Origin: JBDSTZ01 sp039927975
Lineage (GTDB): Bacteria > Pseudomonadota > Gammaproteobacteria > Burkholderiales > Burkholderiaceae_D
Direction: 5' to 3'
DNA: 10,751 nucleotides
Assembly: GCA_039927975.1 (NCBI GenBank)
Contig: JBDSTZ010000064.1
Span: 1-10,751 of the forward strand
A program made the translations under genes and the position numbers. Positions 1 to 6,131 of the stretch are shown one piece after another. The notes under the pieces were generated by a model. It saw nothing but the letters and a program-made list of their open reading frames with translations. It ran no database searches and was not told where the DNA came from. Within the stretch, counting starts at the first letter, position 1. Each line of letters opens with the position of its first letter.

Positions 1-40
1 GTTTATACTCGGCACATCGAATTGCTACAACATCCGACCG

Positions 41-62
41 ACACTGTTAATTAACCCAGTGT
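41..62. repeat. Inverted repeat upstream of the TAXI gene
   Basis: Arms ACACTG (41-46) and CAGTGT (57-62) are exact reverse complements around a 10-base AT-rich spacer. The self-complementary GTTAATTAAC (46-55) overlaps the left arm. It could be an operator or a small hairpin. There is no T-run, so it is not an intrinsic terminator. The rest of 1-198 holds no gene and no convincing promoter that I can see. Confidence 0.4.
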
Positions 63-198
63 TGCGCTTGATACTTGAAACCGCCGGGCATGTGTCCGAG
101 CGCATCTACGTAGCATTTCAGTCGTAGTTTCTGATTGCACTTGCGCCTTGCACCGTTTCTTGGCATCGTACCGATCCATGAAACCTGCCCACCGCGTT

Positions 199-1578
199 AT
201 GTCCAAAATCCGCAAGTTCACCCAGTTCTCGCTGCGCGACCTGATCGCCACCTTCGCCCCGACCGCCTTGCTCATTGCCGGCCTGTGCGCGCTGGCCTAC
301 CTGCTGGTCGATCCGGCGCCGCCGCGCAAGGTCAGCCTCGGCACCGGCCAGGAGAACAGCGCTTACGAAGAACTCGGCAAAAAATACGCGACCCTGCTCG
401 CGCGCGACGGCATCAAGGTCAGCGCCATGCGTTCGCTCGGCTCGCAGGACAATCTGCAGCGCCTCAACGAAGGCCAGGTCGACATCGCCTTCGTGCAGAG
501 CGGTTCCACCGACGAGGCGGCGGCCAAGCGCAAGGGCCTGGTCTCGCTCGGCAGCCTGTTCACCGAGCCGGTCTGGCTGTTCATGCGCGACGCCAGCAAG
601 GTCACCCAACTGAGCCAGTTGAAGGGCATGAAGGTCAATCTGGGGCCGGAAGGCACCGGCATCCCCAAGCTGTTCCGCCAGGTGCTCGCCTTGAACGGCG
701 TCGAGCCGGGCGACCTGTCGATCAGCGCGCTGGAGAACACCCCTGCCACGGTCGAACTGCTGGAAGGGCGCATCGACGCGCTGGTGTTCAGCTCTGGCCC
801 CGACGCGCTGCTGGTGCAGATGCTGCTGCAAACGCCCGGCATCACCCTGTTCGATTTCGGCCAGGCCGAAGCCTACACGCGGCGCCTGCCATTCCTGTCG
901 CACGTGGTGCTGCCGCGCGGGATCGTCGACCTCGGGCAGAACCTGCCGCCGCAGGACTATCACCTGATCGCGCCGACCGCCACTCTGGTCGCGCGCGCCG
1001 ACCTGCATCCGGCGCTGATCGACCTGTTCGTCCAGGCCGCCACCGAAATCCACGGCGGCACCGGCTGGTTCCAGCAGCAGGGCCAGTTTCCATCGGCGCG
1101 CTACACCGAGATTCCGGTCGCGCGCGAAGCGGCCAAATTCTACAAGGACGGCCCGCCGCTGCTGCAGCGCTACATGCCGTTCTGGCTGGCCAATCTGTTC
1201 GACCGGCTGTGGGTGGTGGTGGTCGCGCTGGCCGCGCTGATCATCCCGTTCTCGAAAGTGGTGCCGCCGCTGTACGTGTGGCGGATCAAGTCGCGCGTGT
1301 ACCGCTGGTACGGCCAGCTGCGTTCGGTCGAGCAGGCGCTCGAACAGGCGCACGGCCCGGAGCGCGAAGCCATCTGCGCGGCGCAGCTGGCGCGGCTTGA
1401 AGAGATCGAGGGCCGCGTCAACCAGATGTCGATTCCGCTCGCCTTTGCCGACAGCCTGTACGGGCTGCGCAGCCATATCAATTTCGTGCGTAACCGGGTG
1501 CTGGCGGCGGCGAAGGCGGAGCCGGAGGTGGCGGCCGCCGTGGCGAGCGCGGCGGCGATCGGGCCGAGCGCGACGTAA
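199..1578 (+). CDS. TAXI-family TRAP transporter solute-binding protein, membrane-anchored
   Basis: This is a binding protein of the TAXI (NMT1-like periplasmic) family, which captures small organic acids or amino acids for TRAP transport. From the ATG at 199 it has 459 residues. A hydrophobic segment at about 14-35 is followed by the family-like stretch with TGQENSAYEELGKKYA, then a periplasmic binding domain to about residue 335. A second membrane segment lies at about 337-357, and a charged tail of about 100 residues follows, helical and possibly coiled-coil around 370-405. The expected topology is N-in, binding domain outside, tail in the cytoplasm. In-frame starts also exist at 178 (ATG) and 148 (TTG); none has a clear Shine-Dalgarno sequence, and 199 is chosen because the N-terminus then runs straight into the anchor. 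No TRAP membrane subunit (DctQ/DctM type) follows, so its partner is elsewhere or it acts in sensing. The substrate is unknown. Confidence 0.85.
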   Translation: MSKIRKFTQFSLRDLIATFAPTALLIAGLCALAYLLVDPAPPRKVSLGTGQENSAYEELGKKYATLLARDGIKVSAMRSLGSQDNLQRLNEGQVDIAFVQSGSTDEAAAKRKGLVSLGSLFTEPVWLFMRDASKVTQLSQLKGMKVNLGPEGTGIPKLFRQVLALNGVEPGDLSISALENTPATVELLEGRIDALVFSSGPDALLVQMLLQTPGITLFDFGQAEAYTRRLPFLSHVVLPRGIVDLGQNLPPQDYHLIAPTATLVARADLHPALIDLFVQAATEIHGGTGWFQQQGQFPSARYTEIPVAREAAKFYKDGPPLLQRYMPFWLANLFDRLWVVVVALAALIIPFSKVVPPLYVWRIKSRVYRWYGQLRSVEQALEQAHGPEREAICAAQLARLEEIEGRVNQMSIPLAFADSLYGLRSHINFVRNRVLAAAKAEPEVAAAVASAAAIGPSAT

Positions 1579-1635
1579 ATGGCGCGAAGCGCGATCTGGT
1601 GCGGAAACGACACGTCCTACGCGGAGCCATTTACG
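1574..1635. repeat. 10-bp perfect inverted repeat at the end of the TAXI gene
   Basis: CGTAAATGGC (1574-1583) and GCCATTTACG (1626-1635) are exact reverse complements 42 bases apart. The left arm contains the TAA stop of the TAXI gene. A further 3-base match (GCG/CGC) is possible inside the loop with a 3-base bulge. No T-run follows, so it is not a standard intrinsic terminator. It could be a factor-dependent or processing hairpin, or the ends of a small inserted element. Confidence 0.5.
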
Positions 1636-1777
1636 CATCGGAGAAGAAAATTTAGTACACATTCTCAGCGTCCAATGGACCAAGTTTGGCGGCGGCGTCT
1701 TCGGTCGAGGCATTGTTCGACGCGACTTCCGAATTTTCGGGGTGTTGCTCACTGAAGCGACTGAACGGGAGACATGC

Positions 1778-2086
1778 GTGAAGAACATCCAAATTTTCGA
1801 AGGGGCCGAGAACGCGGTCTACGACATTTTCGCGGCGACGGACGACGAGTTCGCGCTGATCTTTTCCATCGGCACCGACGTTGCGTTTATCGATGAAGTC
1901 CGCCAGCGCCAGTCTGCCGAAGTGCTGAACACCGCGTTCGCGGCCATATGGAAGTGCCGCGTGCCGAAACACCAAGCGATGGGGATTCATGGAATCCTCT
2001 TTTACGATAGCAAACACAAGAAGGTCTACTACCCAACCCGGCGTGACGAGAAGGCCATCAATCCAGATGGGTCGATGCGACGATGA
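1778..2086 (+). CDS. Small hypothetical protein (102 aa)
   Basis: I do not assign a named family. The GTG at 1778 is preceded by GGAG with a six-base gap, a good ribosome site. The frame is open further upstream into the TAXI gene, but that part has the composition of an out-of-frame reading. The product is a soluble, mixed alpha/beta-looking acidic protein with no signal peptide or membrane segment. It starts KNIQIFEGAENAVYDIFAAT and ends with a lysine/tyrosine-rich stretch (HKKVYYPTRRDEKA) and NPDGS. An out-of-frame ATG at 1774 overlaps the chosen start and is rejected. The sharply changed residue composition at 1778 supports a real gene. It lies 199 bases after the TAXI gene and 173 bases before the DUF4238 gene, on the same strand. 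Function is unknown; an operon with either neighbour is not evident. Confidence 0.65.
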   Translation: MKNIQIFEGAENAVYDIFAATDDEFALIFSIGTDVAFIDEVRQRQSAEVLNTAFAAIWKCRVPKHQAMGIHGILFYDSKHKKVYYPTRRDEKAINPDGSMRR

Positions 2087-2108
2087 GGTGTACTAGCTCA
2101 GACTTTAC

Positions 2109-2125
2109 CTGACATGAACTGTCAG
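2109..2125. repeat. Hairpin or operator-like inverted repeat in the gap before the DUF4238 gene
   Basis: CTGACA (2109-2114) and TGTCAG (2120-2125) are exact reverse complements around the 5-base loop TGAAC. It lies 23 bases after the stop of the 102-residue gene. No T-run follows, so termination is not clearly supported. The rest of the gap (2126-2259) has no gene. It holds a weak GC stem around 2208-2222 and a sequence style that reminds me of insertion-sequence margins, which I cannot confirm. Confidence 0.4.
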
Positions 2126-2259
2126 ATGAGTTAGAGTTCTGAAGCGTCGCTATCGACCAGAAGCGGCGACGATGTTCGCTTTGCCGAGGCTTAATCTGGT
2201 GAGCATCAAGCCCGTAACGGGTTGTGTGAAATCCACGCAAAAGCCAACTAAGTGAGCGC

Positions 2260-4758
2260 ATGACGGATCAGCAGACCAGGAACAACCATTACGTCCCGCA
2301 GTGGTACCAGTGCGGCTTCCTCGTTTCCGGTCGGTCTCGCCTCTTTCATCTCAACTTAGAACCGGATCGCAAGACACTGCCTGATGGTCGCCAAGTGCCG
2401 CGTATTGCGCTTCATGAATGGGGCACGAAGAACTGTTTCGTCGAATACGACCTGTACACCACTCATTTCGGTACGATCGTCAACGACGACGTCGAGAAGT
2501 ACTTGTTTGGTGCCATCGATGACCAGGGGGCGAAAGCAGTCCGCGCCTTCGTACTCGGGAATCACACCGACGTGCACGAGTCGTTCCAAGACTTTTTTGA
2601 GCATATGGCAGCGCAGAGAGTGCGAACGCCTAAGGGCCTGGACTGGATCCGCTCGTGCTACGGCGCGCTGGGCCAAGTCGACGTGATGGTCGAGATGCAA
2701 GCTTTGCGCCTGATGCATTGCACTATGTGGGTCGAGTGCGTGCGGGAGATCGTGTCGGCGCACGACTCGAACGTAAAATTCATCCTGACGGACCACCCGG
2801 TGACGGTATACAACGCGGCGGTGGATCCCACTTCCGAGCAGTGCGCTTATCCGCAGGATCCCTTGGTAGCGGCCGTGGGGTCCCAGACTGTTTTCGCGCT
2901 GGACGCCAACACCTGCTTGATCCTCACTCACCTGGAATATGCTAAGGAGCCGGATCGTGTAGACCTAACGCGGCTACGCACGAACGCTCGACACTTGGGC
3001 GGCGGCATGACGCGCACCGACAAATTCATCCGAAACCGGCGCCTGAGCCGGGAAGAGGTGATCGCGATCAACTACCTGCTTAAGTCGCGGGCGAAGCGCT
3101 ATATCGCGGCTGGCGACAAGACCTGGCTCTACCCGGAGCAGGAGTTCAACGGGTCATGGGCGCAGATCGCCAAGGTGCTGCTACCTGAGACCGATCTCTG
3201 GCGCTTTGGCGGGGAGACCTACGTCGGCTACTCGGACGGCACGTCTGACTATTGGGACGAGCATGGCCGTACTTCCAAGGCCCATGAGTTCCTTACCCGC
3301 GAGTCCCCCCGCAAGAACATCGGGGCCAACGACTTCTGTGGCTGCGGCAGCGCCTATGCGTTCAAGGACTGCTGCCAGCGGCTGCCACTCCCGGAGCGCC
3401 CGCCCTGGGAGTTCTACGGCCTGCGCGAGCGCAACCTGATGTTCTGCAACGCGATTCAGGGTATCCTGGGGCTGTCTGGTGGCGCGTCTTGGGAGGACGT
3501 GCGCCGCGAACTGAGCGACGAGCAGGTCAAGCGTATCCATCGTGCGTTTGCGAGCCTGTGGCCTGAAGACACCGATTTGGCCTCCCTGCTACCGCGGCCA
3601 AATCCAAAAGTCCTGCGCTCGGTTTACATGGGCTTCAGCGATCCGCGCACCGTCGAGGCGACGGTGCTGGGCTGGCTGCCGTTTGTCGATGAGATCGTGC
3701 TCGTGAACCCTTTCTTCCTGGCCACGCGCATGAAGCCCGAATTCAGCCCCATCGAGTCGCCCACGGCCCACAAGATGCAGACGCTCAAGAACGTCATGCT
3801 GCTTCTGGTGCTGCAGCCGTTTATCCGCGCCGGCCTCGTGCATTTAGTTCCCGATCCCGGCGAGGTCAGTGCCCCGCTCGGCCATCATGTCCAGGACGTG
3901 CTCACGCGGCGCACCGACGGATGGAAGCCCCCTAAGGGCGGCGGGCTGTACCGCTTCCTGAAACTCGCGGAAGAGGAAAAGCGGCGCGTCATTTGGATGC
4001 TGCCAGAGGCGTACCAGCGGCGCTTCATTGCCGATCGCATGCCAGAGGCAGACGCGGAGATGACGAATCGACTCATCGCGTACTTCGAGCGCCAAGCCCG
4101 GGCCGATCCCTACACGCTACTGCACCCGCTTCCTGCGGGGAAGGATGGTGCGCAGTACCAGTGCTTCAAAGGGCTGAGCCTGGAAGCGGCACTGTATGTG
4201 GCATCGCTTACTGGTTCGATCATCCACGTCGACACGGAGGCGCACTGGGCGCAGCTCCTGAAGGACGCTCAACCTGGTGACACACAGCAGCAGTCTGCAT
4301 GGGAGCCCGTGCGACGGGCCTTGGGCGAGATCTCCTTCCCGGTTGAACTCGACTCGCAGCGTGTGGCGGAACGCATCAATAGCGGCAACAGCCCGCCGAT
4401 TCGGTCGCTACTGCGGCGGCTGGCGGAATCGGTCTCTGGCCCGGGTGGCGGGTTCGATCCCAGCGTGCTGGCCAAGCATATCCGCCAAGCACGCGGAAAG
4501 GTCGAGCGGACGGGGAAACGCGCCGGCGACGGTACCCTGCTCTCCGCACGTCTTGATCTGCACGTGCCACCGGCGGGGTTTGCCCGTCACGAGGTGCAGC
4601 GGCTGCTCGTGATGTTTGCCGGCGTGACCCGACCTCGGTGCATTCCGTACGCACTGCGCTTGGTGTTCGACGAGCATGAAGATGACATAGGAGATACTTC
4701 GGCACTAAACGTTGCGGCTGGTGGAGCCACCCGTTCAAGCAATCGGTCGCGTCGCTAA
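2260..4758 (+). CDS. DUF4238-like / SEC-C motif protein with a large unknown C-terminal half
   Basis: An 832-residue soluble protein with no signal peptide or membrane segment. Residues 10-16 (HYVPQWY) match the opening motif typical of DUF4238 proteins, and the later FILTDHPVTVYN (174-185) resembles that family's conserved T-D-x-P segment. A SEC-C zinc motif follows at about 355-373, with Cys360, Cys362, Cys371 and Cys372 in the pattern CxC(x8)CC. SEC-C motifs bind zinc and occur at the end of SecA and in many small or accessory proteins. The last 450 residues are unrecognised; they contain a hydrophobic, regular-looking block around 460-535 (GWLPFVDEIVLVNPFF and following) and end in a basic serine-rich tail. 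DUF4238 proteins are usually much shorter, so this is a fusion. The ATG at 2260 has only a weak upstream GTGAG. Biochemical function is unknown. Confidence is for the gene and the domain calls, not for a role. Confidence 0.8.
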   Translation: MTDQQTRNNHYVPQWYQCGFLVSGRSRLFHLNLEPDRKTLPDGRQVPRIALHEWGTKNCFVEYDLYTTHFGTIVNDDVEKYLFGAIDDQGAKAVRAFVLGNHTDVHESFQDFFEHMAAQRVRTPKGLDWIRSCYGALGQVDVMVEMQALRLMHCTMWVECVREIVSAHDSNVKFILTDHPVTVYNAAVDPTSEQCAYPQDPLVAAVGSQTVFALDANTCLILTHLEYAKEPDRVDLTRLRTNARHLGGGMTRTDKFIRNRRLSREEVIAINYLLKSRAKRYIAAGDKTWLYPEQEFNGSWAQIAKVLLPETDLWRFGGETYVGYSDGTSDYWDEHGRTSKAHEFLTRESPRKNIGANDFCGCGSAYAFKDCCQRLPLPERPPWEFYGLRERNLMFCNAIQGILGLSGGASWEDVRRELSDEQVKRIHRAFASLWPEDTDLASLLPRPNPKVLRSVYMGFSDPRTVEATVLGWLPFVDEIVLVNPFFLATRMKPEFSPIESPTAHKMQTLKNVMLLLVLQPFIRAGLVHLVPDPGEVSAPLGHHVQDVLTRRTDGWKPPKGGGLYRFLKLAEEEKRRVIWMLPEAYQRRFIADRMPEADAEMTNRLIAYFERQARADPYTLLHPLPAGKDGAQYQCFKGLSLEAALYVASLTGSIIHVDTEAHWAQLLKDAQPGDTQQQSAWEPVRRALGEISFPVELDSQRVAERINSGNSPPIRSLLRRLAESVSGPGGGFDPSVLAKHIRQARGKVERTGKRAGDGTLLSARLDLHVPPAGFARHEVQRLLVMFAGVTRPRCIPYALRLVFDEHEDDIGDTSALNVAAGGATRSSNRSRR

Positions 4759-4891
4759 AGTCATGCCACACCGGCAGGCAACAAGACGAGGCGGCAAGCT
4801 TTTGCCCAGTTGATCGTATGGCCGCTTTGAGGCAACAAGGCTGGCAATCGGACTTCCGCTTGGGGAGAAGCTGGCGATCATCCGACGCCGC

Positions 4892-5347
4892 GTGCCCGAT
4901 CAAGTCGGAACTACTACAGAGGAGGCGACCACGACGAGCGCCAATATTGAATCAACTTGGAAAATCTACATGGATGAAGACTTAGCCTTCCGCACACTCG
5001 AAGATTATTTGTCGAAAGTGCCCGCCATTGTTAAGCCATTTGGTCGAGGCTTCGATGAGGAAGGGGAATGGTGGCTGAAGTTCGCTATCGACATTGAAAA
5101 CCCGCTCGCCTGGCGAGTCGTGCAAGAGCTCGGCCACGTGTTGAACTATGTTTCAATTACCGAGCGATTGCCAACAGTCTTCAAGCCGGTGTCGCCGCCC
5201 CCTTACATGAACGGTGGACCGGCGGAGTTTTTGTCGTGGGTAATTGAATGTTCGGATAAAACCTTCAAACCGGGTACCCTGGCAAAATGGCTGGACGGCC
5301 GACTACCGGAACCAGTGGACGATTTGTCCAGCTGGGACATGGACTAA
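4892..5347 (+). CDS. Hypothetical protein (151 aa, start uncertain)
   Basis: A soluble, acidic, tryptophan-rich protein that I do not recognise. The well-formed part begins near WKIYMDEDLAF and continues through GEWWLKFAIDIENPLAW, ELGHVLNYVS, VSPPPYMNGGPAEFLSWVIE and a C-terminal WLDGRLPEPVDDL. It has no signal peptide or membrane helix. The start is unresolved: GTG at 4892 lacks a ribosome site, and its first 20 or so residues are low-complexity (TTTEEATTTSAN). ATG at 4970 would give 125 residues but cuts into the WKIYM stretch. The strong GAGGAG at 4919-4924 has no standard start codon at the right distance. The frame stays open upstream to 4814 without an ATG, so loss of an original 5' end is possible. 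It ends 10 bases from the convergent rhodanese gene. It follows the DUF4238 gene by 133 bases; a functional link is unproven. Confidence 0.6.
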   Translation: MPDQVGTTTEEATTTSANIESTWKIYMDEDLAFRTLEDYLSKVPAIVKPFGRGFDEEGEWWLKFAIDIENPLAWRVVQELGHVLNYVSITERLPTVFKPVSPPPYMNGGPAEFLSWVIECSDKTFKPGTLAKWLDGRLPEPVDDLSSWDMD

Positions 5348-5357
5348 TCGACGCCGC

Positions 5358-5816
5358 TCAAGCGCCAACCCACGGCAAGCCAGCCTTGCACCAGCCGCCC
5401 ACCGTCTTGCGATGCCCGGCCGCGTCGCGATCGCCCTCGAAGCCTTCGAGAATGTCAAAGCTGTTGGCGTAACCGAGTTCGGTCGCCAGCTTGGCGGCGT
5501 GGCGCGAGCGCACGCCCGAGCGGCACAAGAACAGAAGCGTGTCACCCGGCCCCGCCTGCGCGGCGAGCTGCTCGGCAAAGGCGGCGTTCGGCACGCCGCC
5601 CGGCCAGATGCTCCACTGCACCGCGCCATGCTGCCCATCCGGCAACGCCACCCGTCCCACCCAGTCGCGTTCGGCCGCCGTGCGCACGTCGATCAGTTTG
5701 ACGGCCGCATCGGCTTGCAGCAGCGCATACGCTTCCTGCGGGGTGACCGCGCCGGCGTAGGGCAGGCCCGTGCCGCGTTCGCGCGCGCGGGCGAGAATTT
5801 CATCGACGTTACTCAT
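5358..5816 (-). CDS. Single-domain rhodanese-like protein
   Basis: Rhodanese-fold proteins move sulfane sulfur between a donor and an acceptor through a cysteine persulfide. The 152-residue product carries LIDVRTAAER near residues 41-50, the usual conserved strand of the fold. Its active-site loop is CRSGVR, with Cys98 as the predicted catalytic cysteine and two arginines in the positions expected of sulfurtransferases. The C-terminal ILEGFEGD and GW(C)KAGLPW are also typical. The start at 5816 is chosen because GGAG lies seven bases upstream; a longer reading to 5915 has unlikely residues and no ribosome site. It appears cytoplasmic, with no signal peptide. A TATAAT lies about 30 bases upstream on the same strand. 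The partner substrate cannot be told from sequence. It is a housekeeping-type gene bounding the accessory block. Confidence 0.9.
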   Translation of the reverse strand: MSNVDEILARARERGTGLPYAGAVTPQEAYALLQADAAVKLIDVRTAAERDWVGRVALPDGQHGAVQWSIWPGGVPNAAFAEQLAAQAGPGDTLLFLCRSGVRSRHAAKLATELGYANSFDILEGFEGDRDAAGHRKTVGGWCKAGLPWVGA

Positions 5817-5846
5817 TGCTGGTCTCCGGCATGACAATAAGCTCGC

Positions 5847-5852
5847 ATTATA
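5847..5852 (-). promoter_or_regulatory. Candidate -10 box for the rhodanese gene
   Basis: On the minus strand this reads TATAAT, an exact sigma-70 -10 hexamer, placed so that transcription would start about 24 bases before the ATG at 5816. I see no good -35 box at 16-18 bases, so the assignment rests on the -10 box and its position. Confidence 0.5.
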
Positions 5853-6035
5853 GGGCGCTTTGCCTGGCGCGGGAGAGGGCATCATGGCGCTCGCGACAAC
5901 CGCCAGTCCGGCCATCGCCAGGCCGCGATTCCGTTCCTTCTTTCACCCCAATCCCACCCTCCGGCGCGCACCGTCTTATTTTTCCAACCGGCAATCGCGT
6001 GCCGGTATTCCGCGTAAACATCTATCGTTCCGTTA

Positions 6036-6056
6036 CTTTGTCATAAATTGTCAAAG
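6036..6056. promoter_or_regulatory. Operator-like imperfect palindrome
   Basis: CTTTGTCA (6036-6043) and TGTCAAAG (6049-6056) pair at seven of eight positions around a 5-base AT spacer. The right arm overlaps the candidate -35 box TTGTCA (6048-6053), which is a fitting position for a repressor site. No regulator can be named. Confidence 0.35.
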
Positions 6057-6076
6057 AGAAACATTCCTTATGTTAT
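6048..6076 (+). promoter_or_regulatory. Candidate sigma-70 promoter for the glycosyltransferase gene
   Basis: TTGTCA (6048-6053) and TGTTAT (6071-6076) are separated by 17 bases and match the consensus at five and four of six positions. Transcription would start near 6083, giving a leader of about 49 bases to the ATG at 6132. The -10 box overlaps copy 2 of the direct repeat. Confidence 0.4.
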
Positions 6077-6131
6077 TTCCAACTGGAAATCTCGTGCCCC
6101 AAGCGCGACCTTTTTTGAATGTGTTCACACG

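Larger units (their letters stand above)
5976..6098 (+). repeat. Imperfect direct repeat upstream of the glycosyltransferase gene
   Basis: Copy 1 (5976-6003) and copy 2 (6073-6098) share TTATTT, CCAAC, GG, AATC and CGTGCC in the same order, with three substitutions and a two-base length difference in the T-run. The copies lie about 96 bases apart. Copy 2 also contains ATTTCCA-AC-TGGAAAT (6075-6090), a seven-base-arm inverted repeat; copy 1 keeps only part of it. The 315-base gap 5817-6131 holds this repeat, the rhodanese promoter and the promoter described next, but no gene. Confidence 0.55.

Noticed and set aside
1397..1777. Upstream extension of the 102-residue gene
   Set aside because: The added residues come from an out-of-frame reading of the TAXI tail and the intergenic gap; the GTG at 1778 has a proper ribosome site.
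118..1788. Long open frame on the minus strand opposite the TAXI gene
   Set aside because: The translation is rich in Arg, Gln, His and Asp without folded-protein pattern; it is the usual antisense frame of a GC-rich gene. The plus-strand protein has clear family features.
2058..2261. 67-residue minus-strand frame in the gap before the DUF4238 gene
   Set aside because: No ribosome site and no protein-like pattern; it overlaps the end of one gene and the start of another on the opposite strand.
5358..5915. Longer rhodanese start at 5915
   Set aside because: The extra 33 residues lack the family pattern and a ribosome site, and would span the TATAAT box and the ribosome site of the 5816 start.
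5817..6131. A riboswitch such as a cyclic-di-GMP sensor before the glycosyltransferase gene
   Set aside because: I could not find a multi-helix arrangement with known riboswitch core bases; only simple repeats and palindromes are visible.
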